From contig JAJIRX010000782.1 in NCBI GenBank assembly GCA_023853785.1, positions 243,791 to 307,790 of the forward strand: a DNA stretch of 64,000 nt. The letters are read 5' to 3'. The DNA comes from Psilocybe azurescens. Lineage: Eukaryota; Basidiomycota; Agaricomycetes; Agaricales; Agrocybaceae. Shown piece after piece: positions 35,541 through 48,208 of the stretch. How positions within the stretch are numbered: position 1 is the stretch's first letter; every line of letters starts with the position of its first letter. The notes below the pieces were generated by a model. It worked only from the letters and a program-made list of their open reading frames with translations. It ran no database searches and was not told where the DNA came from. The position numbers were made by a program, and so were the translations under genes.

Positions 35541-37894
35541 TTTAACAAAATTAACAGCAATTGCAGACTGGAAAACCCCAACCGACTTACAGAACCTAGG
35601 TTCCTTCCTTGGCTTGACTGGTTACTTTCGGCCTTTGGTGAAAGGATATGCATCTATAGCTCAACCACTCACAGACCTAGCCCGTAACCTGGAACTGCCC
35701 AAACTCAAAGGGAAGGCCGCATATACCCGAGCCATGAAAGGACATTCACTGGCAGGACTTTGGAAGCGGGAGCACGACCAGGCATTCCTCCGACTGAAGG
35801 TAGCACTCACAAGTGAACCTATTCTTAAAGGACCCAAATACGATGGAACTCCTTTCATTATCACAACAGATGGTTGCAAATTTGGGTTTGCAGGAATGTG
35901 TACACAAAGGTTTACAACAGTAATGCCCAATGGAACAGAGAAAACAACAGTCTATCCCATCGGATTCTCATCAAAAAGGACATCTGCAACAGAAGAGAAG
36001 TATAAGCCCTTTATCCTAGAATTTGCAGCACTGAAACACACCTTAGACAAGTTCGGCGACATGATTTGGGGTTACCCTATTGAAATCGAAACAGACTGTC
36101 AGGCCCTACGCGACCACCTCCTGAGCACAACAATGAATTCAACTCACGCACGATGGAGAGATGCAGTCCTAGCCCATAACATCATTGATGTTCGTCACCG
36201 ACCAGGACGCCTCAACGTTGTCGCTGACGGACTCAGCCGCCAGTTTGTTAACATGCCACTTGAAAAGGGAGACGGTCATGAATGGACAGTAAGCGAAGAC
36301 TGGGAGGCACGTACCAGGCTGGCAAACGACATGTTCCATGTTCAAACATGCCACGATGAATCAACATACAGCACATTACAAACAAGGTTTGCCAACGAGA
36401 AGGTCTTCTTGGAGGTCATCGAGTCACTGATGGAGCTGGACCATGGGAAAAGCTTGAAAGTGCGGAAGAGAGCAAAGCATAAGGCCAAGGGATACATGAT
36501 CGATGACGGGCGGTTGTGGAAAGTGGGAGATGGATCTGTGAGGGCAAGGCCAAGGTTAGAATGCATGACACAGGAAGAAACAGTTGCACTCGCATGGGAT
36601 GAACACTGCAACAAAGGACATTTCCATCGGGATGGTATCAAGACACAGCTACTCGACAGGATTGTCAGCCCGAAAATGGACCAATCTATCATGAAGGCGA
36701 TCATGGACTGCGGAAAGTGCAAAGGATTTGGATCTACACACCTTCATTCTCTCCTCGAGCCCATCACCAGAAGACACCCATTCGAACTTATGGTAGCAGA
36801 CCACGTTGTCAATGCCAAAAGGAAAGGGCGGAATAACAAAGCTCGGACTGTGGATGGACGTGTATGCACAGCGAGTGTGGGCTACAAAGCTGAAGTCAGC
36901 AGCAACTGGAAAAACATCACGGAAGACATACAGTGATATATGTGACATGTTCACTGCATCCGAAACATTGATGGTAGACGGAGGACCAGAGTTCGATAAC
37001 AAAGAGCTGAAGGAGGAATGTGATAAGCGTGGAACAAAGCTCCAGATATGCCCAGCATACTCACCATGGATCAACGGCCTCCCTCGAAGGCACTAATGCA
37101 ATACTCCTCGATCGTTTAAAACGAATGTGCGCACCAAACCTAGGAGAGGACGAGTACAACAAAATGGACCTTCCAGCAAACTGGCCCGACCATCTAGAGG
37201 CTGCAATCCGTTATATCAACGACCGAATCCTCCCAAATCTAAAATACTCACCAAACGAGCTCCTACTCAGCTTGGTTATCAACACAAAGCAAACCCCAGC
37301 TGCAGAAATATTGGCAGAACCAACAACGGAGGAGGTGGACATCCACATGGCATTCACAGAGCAACAGCGTTTGATGGGTACTCCCAAATCGTAGAGCATG
37401 CAGGGGCGCTTAGGAAAGCAGCATTTGACAAACGTGTCAAAGCCCATCCACCTGGGGAGGTGGTATTCAAAGCGGGTGACCTGGTGCAGGTATATCGGAG
37501 TGACTTGGACTATACATTCAAAACAGAGAGAAAACTCCTACCCAAATTTTCCGTACCACGACGGGTTGTCGACCGCTATCAGAATTCCTACAAAATTGAA
37601 ACACTGGAAGGCCATCCAATTGCAGGAAAATTCAGCTCCAGGAGACTACGACGATTTGTGCCGAGGGAGGGGACAGAGCTGGAGAAGATGCAAGCAAATA
37701 TCGATACAGAATGGCAAAGACGAGAGGAACTGTGCGAAGAAGGAGAAGGGAAAAGCGACAAAAGAGGCCAGGGTTTTGAAGAATCGGAATTAGAGGTGAA
37801 CCGAGGTTCGGAGATCCCACGAATCGACAGCCATGGGAGTCGGACAGTTGATCTAGCCTCGGAGTTTCCACGGGTTGACAGCCATGGGAATTGA
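35500..37894 (+). pseudogene. Retrotransposon RNase H and integrase regions
   Basis: 35,500-36,936 carries the connection (DLQNLGSFLGLTGYFRPLV), RNase H (FIITTDGCKFGFAG...RTSATEEKYKPF...HRPGRLNVVADGLSR) and the integrase zinc finger (H-X4-H in HCNKGHFH, C-X2-C in CGKC). Integrase core pieces follow in shifted frames: GLWMDVYAQRVW and SETLMVDGGPEFDN at 36,806-37,096, then EGTNAILLDRLKRMC, YINDRILPNLKYSPNELL. The C-terminal part (37,127-37,894) has GDLVQVYRSDLDYTFK and a repeated (E/S)-x-PR(I/V)DSHG motif at the end. At least three frame changes. Confidence 0.85.
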
Positions 37895-37997
37895 AGAAGC
37901 AAAAGGGAAGATGGAAAAGGAGGAATTGGGACACACGTTTCAGGGATAGATATTGGTGGACGCCAACGAGGGCGTTGCTTAGTTTTGAGGGGGCACA

Positions 37998-38220
37998 TGT
38001 AGTAGTGGGTTCTGGCCATCTGGGCCGAGCTGCCCGAGGGTGGATTAGATTAGATACTGTAGATCGCATCAGCGGCTGTGCACGGTTTGTGTGCTAGCGC
38101 GCTTCGTAGTGAGACGACAACACACTTTGCCCGCGAACGCCATACTGCGTGGCCGCTCGACGAGCATTCCGAGCCTTGCCAGACACGAGCTGCTAGGGTA
38201 GGCCGGATTGGCCTACTCCA
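37998..38220 (+). repeat. 3' LTR
   Basis: 223 bp, same ends as the 5' LTR with no base substitution that I can find between them. Confidence 0.95.
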
Positions 38221-38224
38221 GCGT

Positions 38225-39385
38225 CAATGAAATTCTACGGATGTTTTCCCAATGTACTGACCATTTAAAAGATATCCTGGTACTGATGATAGCCTCAGCC
38301 TTTCAGTGTCCCTTTATATACCTCTAAAGGTAGCTGTGAGCTGAGTAAATGTTATCACACAATCTGCATACATATCCGGGTGGCAAGGCTGCTAGACGCC
38401 ATGTCAGAAGATGCCTTCGTTACAAAGACTTTCCTGCATGCAGCACACGAAGGTATACTATGCCCGCTTGAGGTTATATATGTGCGCATAGAATACGTAA
38501 ACGCGTCATATGGCCACCCTAATCGAATGAAGATCAGCTGTATGGTGGATGAATTTTCGGGGGTTCTCGTGCTTAGATACTTCGGAGTTCTCTCGTAGTT
38601 TCTCAAATTTAGAACAGTGACTGATCTAAAAGCCATAATCAAAATCAAACTTCACGGGAAACTGTTTTGGATTCTCTCCTGTCACTATTCTCCTTAGGAC
38701 ATATCTGTGCTTATAAGCATGAGTTTTATCCTACAACAGCAAGGAGGATAATTCGGTGTCAAATATTACCAAGTTCGGTAATCTACCCGGAAACCATTCA
38801 ATTATCTGAAGGCTGTATATAAAACTTGCGGATATGGAAGACCGACAGGTTATATCACAGCTGTAACTCTCACGAGAATCAATTACTCAGCTTTCAAGGG
38901 TGACGTGCGCTTACTACAATCTCCCCAAATTCATGAGATGTGCCTCGACTAAGTAACACATGACATTCCCCGGGAGTCGATCCAGATAATCACAGGCAAA
39001 TAATAACTGGATTTGTGGCCTGTATACTACCACACCCGTGCATAGTTGCATACCACGAATGTTTGAATTGATTGACACAATAGTTTTTGATTATTATTGG
39101 GCTCAAGGCCTGAGCATGCCAACTTTTCTCGGGCGCTTAAAATCATCTCATTTATGATCCGTTCTGATAGGCACCAATACAACGACATCTAGTCCCATCC
39201 TCCGTATGGCTTGAGAAGCCTCCGAGAAAAGGAAATTCGACTTTGGTTTCTGTGAGAATTAGCCAGCACTTGCTTACTTTCAGTCTACGTGTTGGCTACA
39301 CGGTCAGTCAGTTAGCAACACAGGCTTGTACACCCCAGTCCGTTCGTATCAATTCCGCCAGGTTCACATTTCACAGTCCGCCTGA
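38225..39385. other. No gene seen; displaced upstream DNA of the secreted-protein gene
   Basis: Because the retrotransposon inserted just 5' of the secreted-protein gene, this flank should contain that gene's original promoter, now nearly 7 kb away. Only frames under 100 codons and no recognisable domain. Confidence 0.45.
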
Positions 39386-40639
39386 TATTTACCTATTCAC
39401 GACCAAGTACAAACAACAAAACAACAGCTTAGAGATGAAAATTCTAGATATCAAGATCCTCAAGACTACGATCATCAGTATCCTGTGCAGGAGCCAATTT
39501 TCGTACACAACTTCTTGACTCATCAACTGGACTGTGAAAGAGTCCTTTTCTGCTCTTCCAATCGTCCTTTTAGCCTGTATTACCGTAACTATTACTGGAA
39601 GTTTGATGACAACAACTGAGATCACCCCAACCAAGAAAGCGGTACAAGCCCAGCACGAGTCCTGTGCTCCTCGACAACATCAGTTTGTCAACACATATAA
39701 GTATGAACACATTCTGAGGGTGCAAGATTAAAGGATGCTGTGCATCAAAACCTGATCATGATCCACCTATGATCAGAATTCCAATAATGGAATCTGTATA
39801 GGATGAATCACAATGGGGAGAGTCCTGCTTATCTGATGTAGTGAATCATGTTAGTCCTCTGTCCATGAGAATCTAATGCTAAAATACCTTTTCTGCTTTG
39901 TAGGGAAGATTGAGAAAGAATAAAACACAGAAGATATATCTGGTCAGCATTTTATGTATAAAAACTCAATAATGGTAACTGATGGCTATTCTACAGCAGA
40001 ATGAAAACAATCTAATTACTCTATGCTGGATTGAGGGGCGCATATACAAAAAGAACCTACCACATGAGTATCTCAAGAAGCAAGTTCAGCTCTTTGTGTG
40101 GTACAAGTATGGTGGGCCTCAAGGGTTTGATACCACTTCAAACAGGGAGGAACTACATCTACTGCATGTCCACTGGGAGCCCAGGCAGGCTAAGCTTGAC
40201 TTAGAGATTGTAAGTCATTTCTTATCACTCACCCACTCAAAGCCATATAAAACAACATCAGCAATGCAAGTCAATTCGACTTATCTACTATGAGCATTCC
40301 TACTCTTGCTAGTCAAATTGTTTGTGCAAACATGCATCAAGCTTCTCAAATTTGTAATTATCCACGCTGAAATCATGTCATGGCTTTACCAGAGCAATCT
40401 CAGGCTTCTCGTTTTATACCTCAAGCCTCATTTACCCAACCCTGCAAATTATTGGGAAGATGTAGGGGGATTCTTTGGCCACAATATTAAATGGAGCTCC
40501 AAACCAAAGGGTGGCGGCGTGGAATTTCCGCCCATCAAGACAAAGTCGAATGACCAATCTAACTGGAATGAAAGTGAATGTGTACACAGGTTTTACAGGG
40601 GTCCTCAGGTAGCGTTCTCTAAGACAAGCAGCAGATGAA
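39386..40639 (+). other. Coding-like fragments of an unassigned protein
   Basis: Three plus-strand stretches look protein-coding. 39,386-39,619 reads YQDPQDYDHQYPVQEPIFVH then NFLTHQLDCERVLFCSSN. 39,982-40,215 reads MAILQQNENNLITLCWIEGR...YKYGGPQGFDTTSNREELHL before a GTAAGTC donor. 40,306-40,638 contains NYWEDVGGFFGHNIKWSSKP and FPPIKTKSNDQSNWNESE. They are plausible exons of one repeat-associated Agaricomycete gene. I know no named domain, and phase changes between pieces suggest decay. Confidence 0.4.
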
Positions 40640-41986
40640 TCTTCAACAATGCCTTTCTAGGACCCAGTATACAATAAGAAAATATGCCAAAAGCTTTTCC
40701 TGCTACGGCCGATCTATGTTGTTGCCCACTTTACTCATTATTGAAACTTTTCTTTTGTAGTAGTTGAATGACACCGACATAGCGAATCTTTGCTCATGAA
40801 AAGTCCTTCTCGAGGACGGTGCGTCGCGCCTTGTAAATGGGGATAGAAAAAGTAAGGTAGTAAGTGGGGGTGGAGAGGTCGGCGGCGTTGCGGCCGCGTC
40901 ATCTCCAGGGCGTAGAGGACCAATGGCAATGCTGAAGGGTGACCCCCACTTCGCATCGTCATGGTACTCTACTCTACCTATTATACGTATAGATTTGTGA
41001 TTAATGAAAGGATTATCCAGTTCCAAAGGTGATGGGTGGGTGGGATTTTAGATATATTCGGTAGGTGATGAATGGGTAAGGTAAATATACGTTGACCGCC
41101 TACGCAGTCGGTCGTGGTACGGGTTAGAGTAAGTAAGTAGAGTGTCCGGGAGGTAGGCACGTGGCGGCGTCTCCTTCTCACGAGACGACGTACCCGCAGG
41201 CGGGTACTTTCAATTCCAGGAAGGCCAAAGACACATGTTGAACACAATTACTTCATGGCGATGTAGAGAGATGTGCTTGGGTTGCTACTGAGAAAAAGGG
41301 CTAAACGCAACACAATGTATGGGACACCCAGTTCAGAGAAACAGGTCGTAAGCCACGTCATGTGAATATCGGTTGTGTCGACCTTATCTAAAATTTCAAA
41401 AGCCGCAGTCTAAATTGCAATGAGGAAAGGTCATGGGCCTGAAGTTCACTCGCAGAAATGTAGTTATTTTATGGAAAAAAAAGCATTCTTATATTATAAC
41501 GCACCATTATCCACAAGGTCGTCTTGAACTGGTCTGTTATTTTTTGGTCCTTAGTCGAACGGGCGACCAGGAGAGGTTTCTACCACAAGGTTTACAAATT
41601 TATTCTCGTCTACTCGTCTACTCGTTACAAGCCGCCGTAGCAAAGCGAAGCTCGGCTTGTTGAATATTCATTATTTATCTGGGACACAACTAACAAACAT
41701 CTATGGGATAGAGAGACAATCAGGGTCACAGAAGAGGGACCAATAGGTACATACGAAATGGTAGGTGGTAGGATCTCTTTCATATACTAGGTATTTGCTT
41801 AAATTTATGGCATCAATGCATGCAAATGTGGACATTCGATATAAATACAAACTATTCTATCTAATAACTAACTTACACCAACAATTCGATGGTATGAACG
41901 TTTGGAACTAGGCCAACCTTATCACCTTCCTTCTTCGATGCCCCTCCGATATCCAACTGTCACACACGACACGACGATTGAAACAC
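40640..41986. other. Intergenic, no gene seen
   Basis: Short frames only; the last ~300 bp should hold the dehydrogenase 3' UTR. Confidence 0.45.
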
Positions 41987-43553
41987 CTAAGGCTTGATGG
42001 CGATCTTGAGGGCACCACGGCTGTTCATCTTGTCAAGTGCAGCTTGATAGTCATCGAGCTTGAAAATATCCGTCACCATACCCTTCAAATTAATCTTTCC
42101 TCCATCGAGATAAGCCACGGCCCGGGGGAAGCAAAAAGTTTGCGAGAAGGATCCAATGATCTGGAATAATGAGCATCAATTAAGGCGGAATCCAAGCAAG
42201 GATTCAAGAAACTGACTCTGATTTCATCTCCAAAGATCTACCAATCAAGGTTACGACGAGTAAGTAGAGTTCAGACGATAAGCAAACATTAATCCGGAAA
42301 CTAACCTTGGCAGGAGGCCAATGGACTAAAGCCTTGTCCTCATAAACTCCGTAAATCATCAACGTTCCACCTCTTCGAACATAATTGATACTCTCGTTTG
42401 CAAGCTTTTCCACTCCAGTAGCCTCAACGACGACATCAAAGCCATATGGGTTGTCGTCTTTTAGCTTCTGCCACTGGGCTTCAGGGGCCTTCCTGTCCAA
42501 CTCTATATATTCGTCTGCTGCATTGATGCCCTTAGCGATGTCCATTTTGACTCCTTTGTTGGCAGCGATAACAACGCGGGAAGCCCCGTTGAGCTTGAGG
42601 AGCTGAGCAAGGATCAGGCCTGTCGGTCCAGCTCCCATCAGGAGTACCTCGATGCCCACTTGAGGGTTGAGCTTGTCAAGGCCATGAATAGCGCAAGCTG
42701 CAGGTTCTAACAGGGTAGATTCCTCATCCGTGAGGTTATGAATTTTATAGAGTTTCTTCTGTTGGCTTGATGTTTCGGCCGTTTAGAGGCGGGGGCGTTG
42801 GACGAAATGAGTTGAAAGACTCACTACTTAATGTATTCTGCGAATCCGCCATCTTGCGTTACGCCACAGGCGTGGAAGTCTTCGCAGAGAAGGGATTGGC
42901 CTCGACGGCAGTAGAAGCATGTCTCGCACTATCAGTCAAAAGCATTAATCAATCGGGCGATCGTCAGGAACTCAGTGGCTGTGCAATGAGATCAATAGGA
43001 ACTGACAGTGATGCCGACATCAGCGACGCAGCGGTCGCCCATAGAAAATCCTTTAACATTCTTCCCCATCTCGACGATAGTTCCAATGGCCTCGTGTCCC
43101 GGAATCAACTGTCTCGAAGTGTAAGCGTTGTAAGCATCATTTGATGAACATGGAAATACTTGCAGGAAATTGAGAAATAAACTCGCCCTGAGCACCGTTG
43201 TTGGATGAGCGATATGAAAGGCGAGTGGGCGTGGATGCATACCTGATCTATATGCCCATCGGTACCACAGATTCCTGCAAAGGCGGGTTTCCATTTAGAC
43301 ACCTAGATTTAGACTAATTGGATTTCTTTGTTACTCACCACAGAGGCTGACTGGAAAACAACGCGTAAGTTCAAATTCGTCCTGCACTACTATGAACACT
43401 CACCTTTAAGCAGAACCTCGTCATCGTTAATTTGTGGGATAGGAACCTGCTTTATCACGAAATCTTTGGGCTATATAGGGTGAATAAACGGCATGTAAAC
43501 AAAAGGTGCATACGTACTGCATTGTACCACAAAGCTTTCATCATTCCTTTCAT
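41987..43553 (-). CDS. Zinc-dependent medium-chain dehydrogenase, polyol type
   Basis: Minus-strand gene with several short introns, from [11 protein letters not shown] at 43,553 to the stop at 41,987 after GALKIAIKP. Catalytic zinc region [10 protein letters not shown] and the [18 protein letters not shown] motif are present. A structural zinc site reads [15 protein letters not shown] (C-X2-C-X2-C-X7-C), and the NAD(P)-binding Rossmann motif [14 protein letters not shown] is followed by [16 protein letters not shown]. The pattern is closest to sorbitol/xylitol/arabinitol dehydrogenases, which oxidise sugar alcohols in fungal carbon and osmolyte metabolism; the true substrate and cofactor preference are not decided by sequence. 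All frames agree, so the gene appears functional. Confidence 0.9.
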
Positions 43554-44505
43554 GTTGACGATGACGACGAGGGTTGAAGAGTATAATAAATGGATGTAGG
43601 GAGAAAGGGAGAAAGTGAAATCAAAGATCGAGTCCAGTCCTTTATACCATAATGCGCTTTATGTATGTCGGCATCTTCACGTGCTTGGTATATGACGACG
43701 CCAGAAGTACAGGATCGACCGCTAGAAAAGACGGTCGCCAGAAGATGATAAAGCGATCGAGACGATAACAGGGACCACGGCAATGTATTCTTGGCCTAAT
43801 TTTAAGGCTTTTCCAGCTTCATAGCTTTCAAAGTTCACACTCGGCGAGACAGAAACGTCAATTATACTGCAGATATCACGGACACAGAATTTTTTTGGGA
43901 CTGTGTAGTCAATGTTATGGGACCCTTTGACGGATTTGGCAATGAAGAATAGATAACTCCCAAGGGCAAAGTCGGCGAATAATTCGATTATCTGCTCCAC
44001 TCCAGCCCCACAACTGCATGGTTTCGCAAATTCAACAACCAAGCCCGATTCCCATAGCATACACCAGATAACTTTGGTGGCCAGCGACAGGAGTCCAGAC
44101 ACTATTGAAGTATCCTTCCAAACACTAATTCCAAAATCTTTGAGCTTTCAAACCAATGTTTTCTATTTTCGCCCCCTGTGGATATGTCGTAACTATAGGG
44201 GAGCATTTCCGTAAGGGGGAAAGACTTGGCTTATGAGGACAGCTATGACGTATTGTGTAAGATTGTTTATCAAGGACGCAAGCGCCGATCATCGCTGATC
44301 GCCTTATTGGGAAGGTTTTGCCTAAAATCGCCGCGCTTACCAAGTCAATGTCTCAATGCCCCGTGCACTCAGGTTGGTCATCATTCTCAAAACTTCTAAT
44401 AGCAAAACTGCCCAGATGGTCCAACAAAGAGGCAACGATGAATACGTTTGGCCCACTGATATCCTTTATACTGCGTTGTACCATACCTTCTTGACATAGA
44501 CACAA
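43554..44505. other. Intergenic, dehydrogenase upstream region
   Basis: A 126-codon minus-strand frame (43,722-44,102) with hydrophobic stretches is open but matches nothing I know. The region otherwise holds the dehydrogenase promoter. Confidence 0.45.
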
Positions 44506-44577
44506 TCTCTGCTAGTATATCGGTTAGTACACGCGCCTGTCACGCGCGAAAGCTGGGTTCGACTCCCAGGCGGAGAG
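44506..44577 (+). tRNA. tRNA-Asp (GTC), second copy
   Basis: Base-for-base the same 72 nt as the gene at 22,082, with the same arms and anticodon loop CTGTCAC. Flanks differ completely; ATTATTTT follows as a weak T-run. No intron. Confidence 0.96.
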
Positions 44578-47500
44578 ATTATTTTAGCATTCCTTCCCGC
44601 TATTGTGGCCCTTGGGATTCGTCGTAGAGTTTTGAAACCATGTAAATTTCTACGTACATTCATCTTTTATTCCAGCAGCAAATAGGAAACGTCTTAGGTA
44701 CAGAATATTCTGAATCTGCCAAATGGCCTGTAGATTTTGATATTTTTTTTTCGTGTTAATTATGTCTATTGGGACATAGCCCTACGCATACTTAACTAAT
44801 ACAGTCGTAGATAACGGGACACTGAGCCCTGCTCATAGCTCATAGACCCTTTTGCATCACTGAGGTACGCATGTGGGTGCCCACAGCGATCCCGTCCCCA
44901 GTCAGCCCAGCACGGAAACGCTGTTTGTGGGCATCCATTTCTTGGCGGGAGGGTTAACTTGACTAAATTTATTTCCTTTAGTTGTTACCCCCAATGTTCT
45001 TTCTGCTGGGCGCTTCGATGTACTGATACGTTGAGGCGCGGTTAGGTGTATGCTCATGGTGGATTTAGACTTATTAGTAAAAGTAAAAGAGAAGTTGTCT
45101 GTAACCAAGGATCCAAAGCGAACTTAGCAAGCGATGCATGATTTCGAGATCGAACCGCTTATATTAAAGGAATCTACAATGATACACAATGAACGAGCGC
45201 ACAAGTAGACTACAGGCGATGATCTCGATTTTTGTACTACTTTTATTACTATGTTAATAGCGGTGAAAGAGTTGAAAGTCCAATGTACGAGGGGGCACAC
45301 TGTCTTCGATGTGAACAGATCCCAGATCGCACGCCCCAGAGCGCTGCACTTTCCACAACCCGCATTCTCTGGATAGAGCAAAGCGTCGAAAATCCAAGCG
45401 CCTTGCAGAAGATGTGGTGTGAACCCTGCATCCCAAAAGACAAGAGCTAGAAGTCCAGGACACAAGGTGCCGATGAATAGTTGATTTGAAGGGTTTTCAG
45501 CAGACCGGCAAGATAAACCGCACACCATAGATAATCCATACAGAAGCAATGTGAGTTTGGCATCTAAAAGGCAAGAGAGACCATCCTAAGAACCCAGGTG
45601 GACGGAAAGAACACAATGATAGTTCCTGTGAATCTGACTTATTCCACCAGACCAGAAAGGAATGCCACAGGTACCATGGGGGCACCTCCGGAAGTAATAT
45701 GAGTAGTTGGTTATTTGATTTTTTATCCCTAGCGATTAGGACCGAGAGCTAAGAGTTGGTATGGTCACTAGCTTATCGGATCGACGCTTGCAGAGGACCT
45801 CAAGACGCCTGCTGAACAACGAGAAGTCTATCCAGAGCGAACACGAGGGTAGACTGCAGATTGAGGTAGCTCAAGAGACTACGACAAGACAGTCATAGAG
45901 AAGCAGTCGGTAGCGTAAAGGTGCCGGGGAGGAATATATTTTTGTGACTGGACATGGCAACTCCGTTGGGAGGAATCACAAGTCAACAGATCATAGGTTA
46001 TTACTTTCGAAAAAAAAAGCACGGATGGTGCAGATATGCTTGAAGAACCGCGCGTCCATGCAAGATCGATCCAGCGAGCGGTCCAGAGATCTTAATGAAG
46101 TAATAGAAATGTGGACAAAGAGTGTGGGAATGTTCTGCATATAGCGATGTCATGGTTGAATGCAACACTCGGCCAACGGTAGTCAAGTCGTCCCTTCGGT
46201 ATACTGAGCTGCAGAAAACGTACTCAAGGAGTACGAACAGTTACAGATGAAGAATCCTGAAGGCGATTAAGGCAACTTGAGATGCTGTAAATGTAATCGC
46301 CCTCCAGGACCTTGAAACGCGGAGGGGGAATCTTTGCATATGCGTTCATATGGCGATAGAAACACTCGAAGCAACGACAGGGGAATAAATGGCGTAAGCT
46401 TGTGGTCTCCAGAAAATTTCCCAACACCTTAAGAAAGAAAATCAAATATGAGTTGACTGGCGCACGGCCCAATTAATTGAGACTCACGATAGAAAGGTTG
46501 CTCGTGAATCATCCGATTTGTGGTGAATTTGTCCATCTGTGTCGTTGAAACGTTTGCAGATCGGGTTTGTTGAATATCTAGGCGTGGAGTTAATTCAGAA
46601 GGAAAAACCTATAGACCATGGAATAAGACATACGAAGAGAAGATTGTTAACATCATGAAAAGCTTCTCATGGTGCACACTTGTTGACCACGACCTTGTCG
46701 TATCTTTCAGATCGGGAAGAACGTCGAGGTCGATGATCTTCCAAAAGAACCATCGTATTAGTGCAAGAGAAGAGATGTTGGCGTTGTTGTGCCAAGTTGG
46801 AAAAAAGAAGAGGTGATAATTAGGCAGACGAATCAGAAGGTGCCTGGTGCACGGTCATGATCCGTCAATTAGCGATATGATCATCGGTCTGGGGGTATAT
46901 TCGGACAGGTTTCAAGGTCCTTGCCACACGGTGATGTGAAGCGCTTGAGCGGTGCTCAACAGCGACGACACGGCAGCAAGGTTTGTAAACACGGGGCCAA
47001 CGTCCCGACTTTGTTGTCAATGGCCGTCACAAGTCGAGAAATTTCCAGTGACTGTGCTCTACGTACGAAACCAGCAAAGGTTCCATTTCGAGTTGCCTGA
47101 GAAAAGAGGTAAGTATGAATTGACATGATTGAAAATGTTAACAAGAAAAAGGTGCAGACCTGGAGCTATTCATGCGCCATAACCGAGATCAGAACCACAC
47201 CGCAAAACCAATCCTTCGTTTCTCCGTGTGCATAGGGTGATAAGCATGAAAGGTATCATGAATCCTAAAGCGATGGTAAGATTCAACATCGATATATGAA
47301 AGCTGCCACGGTCTACCGTATTCCTCGATCATCCCGAAGGCACCCGCTGAAGCCATTGAATCCGCCAGGGTCGTCCACATACATGGACTAACAACCTATG
47401 TCATCCAAAGCGGCTCTCCGAGTGTCGGAGTTGTAACTCGTAAGAGTGATATGTTCAAAAATTTGGCAACGTCATAGGCCGAGACAGTGTAGACGCGTAA

Positions 47501-48200
47501 TGGCGATTCAAGGTCAATGTGAAAGGTACGCGACGAGGACGAGTAACAGTAGATCAAGGAGTGTTTGCTCCCGAGATAAGAGTGAGGGGCAGAAAGCCCT
47601 TTGATCATCGATATGAAGAACATTATTTGATAGAAGAAAGAATGTTGAAAGAAAGTGGGCGTAGTTTGTTGGGATTCCGGAGAGGATAAAGACGGATTTT
47701 TATAGGCAAAAATTCCGTCAGCCATCATGTGGCTGACCTGGCGTGGTGGCGGGACAGCCACCATTTTGTCTTAACACTGCTGGCAGGGGGGGGTTTTAGG
47801 CAGGGTAAAATCTAGGTTAAATATTAGCTTGATTGTATTAGAATTTATCCAGCTTTCACCTAATCGAAAAGACAATTAAAATGAAAACTGTGACCTGGCT
47901 CAAAATAGTCGAAATAAGAGAAATTTAACAAGTCTTTTATGGCGTGATTTATATTTAATTTTATGGAGATTTTGTGCCACCGAAAACAATAGCAACATTT
48001 GATATTTATGGAGAATTGTTCTTCAAATTAAATGTTAAAATTATTTATGGACAAAAAACGATCGAAAGGCAACTATTATCAATAATTTCATACTTTCTAA
48101 AAGTAAAAATCGATCGTGACATTTTACCGACAATAAAAATCCTGCCAAAAGTTATACTTGAACTGCGCCAAAAGGAATAGGGTGCTGAAGGCCCCTCTGT
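44578..48200. other. No assignable gene
   Basis: Open frames of 60-140 codons on the minus strand (45,124-45,549; 46,224-46,472; 47,396-47,764) contain hydrophobic, protein-like segments such as NQLFIGTLCPGLLALVFWDA and MIEEYGRPWQLSYIDVESY, but I cannot join them into a known family. They may be remains of one or two decayed genes. 47,780-48,180 is AT-rich with nothing recognisable. Confidence 0.4.
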
Positions 48201-48208
48201 GCAGGTGC

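Larger units (their letters stand above)
31311..38220 (+). mobile_element. Ty3/Gypsy LTR retrotransposon
   Basis: 6.9 kb element bounded by two 223-bp LTRs (TG...CA ends) and a 4-bp GCGT duplication on each side (31,307-31,310 and 38,221-38,224). Order inside is gag with zinc knuckle, aspartic protease, reverse transcriptase, RNase H, integrase, i.e. the Ty3/Gypsy order. A TGGTGACAACAG sequence two bases after the 5' LTR is in primer-binding position, and GAGGGGGCACA just before the 3' LTR in polypurine-tract position. At least six to eight single-base frame changes interrupt the ORFs, so this copy should not encode a full polyprotein. No chromodomain was seen at the integrase end. Confidence 0.93.
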
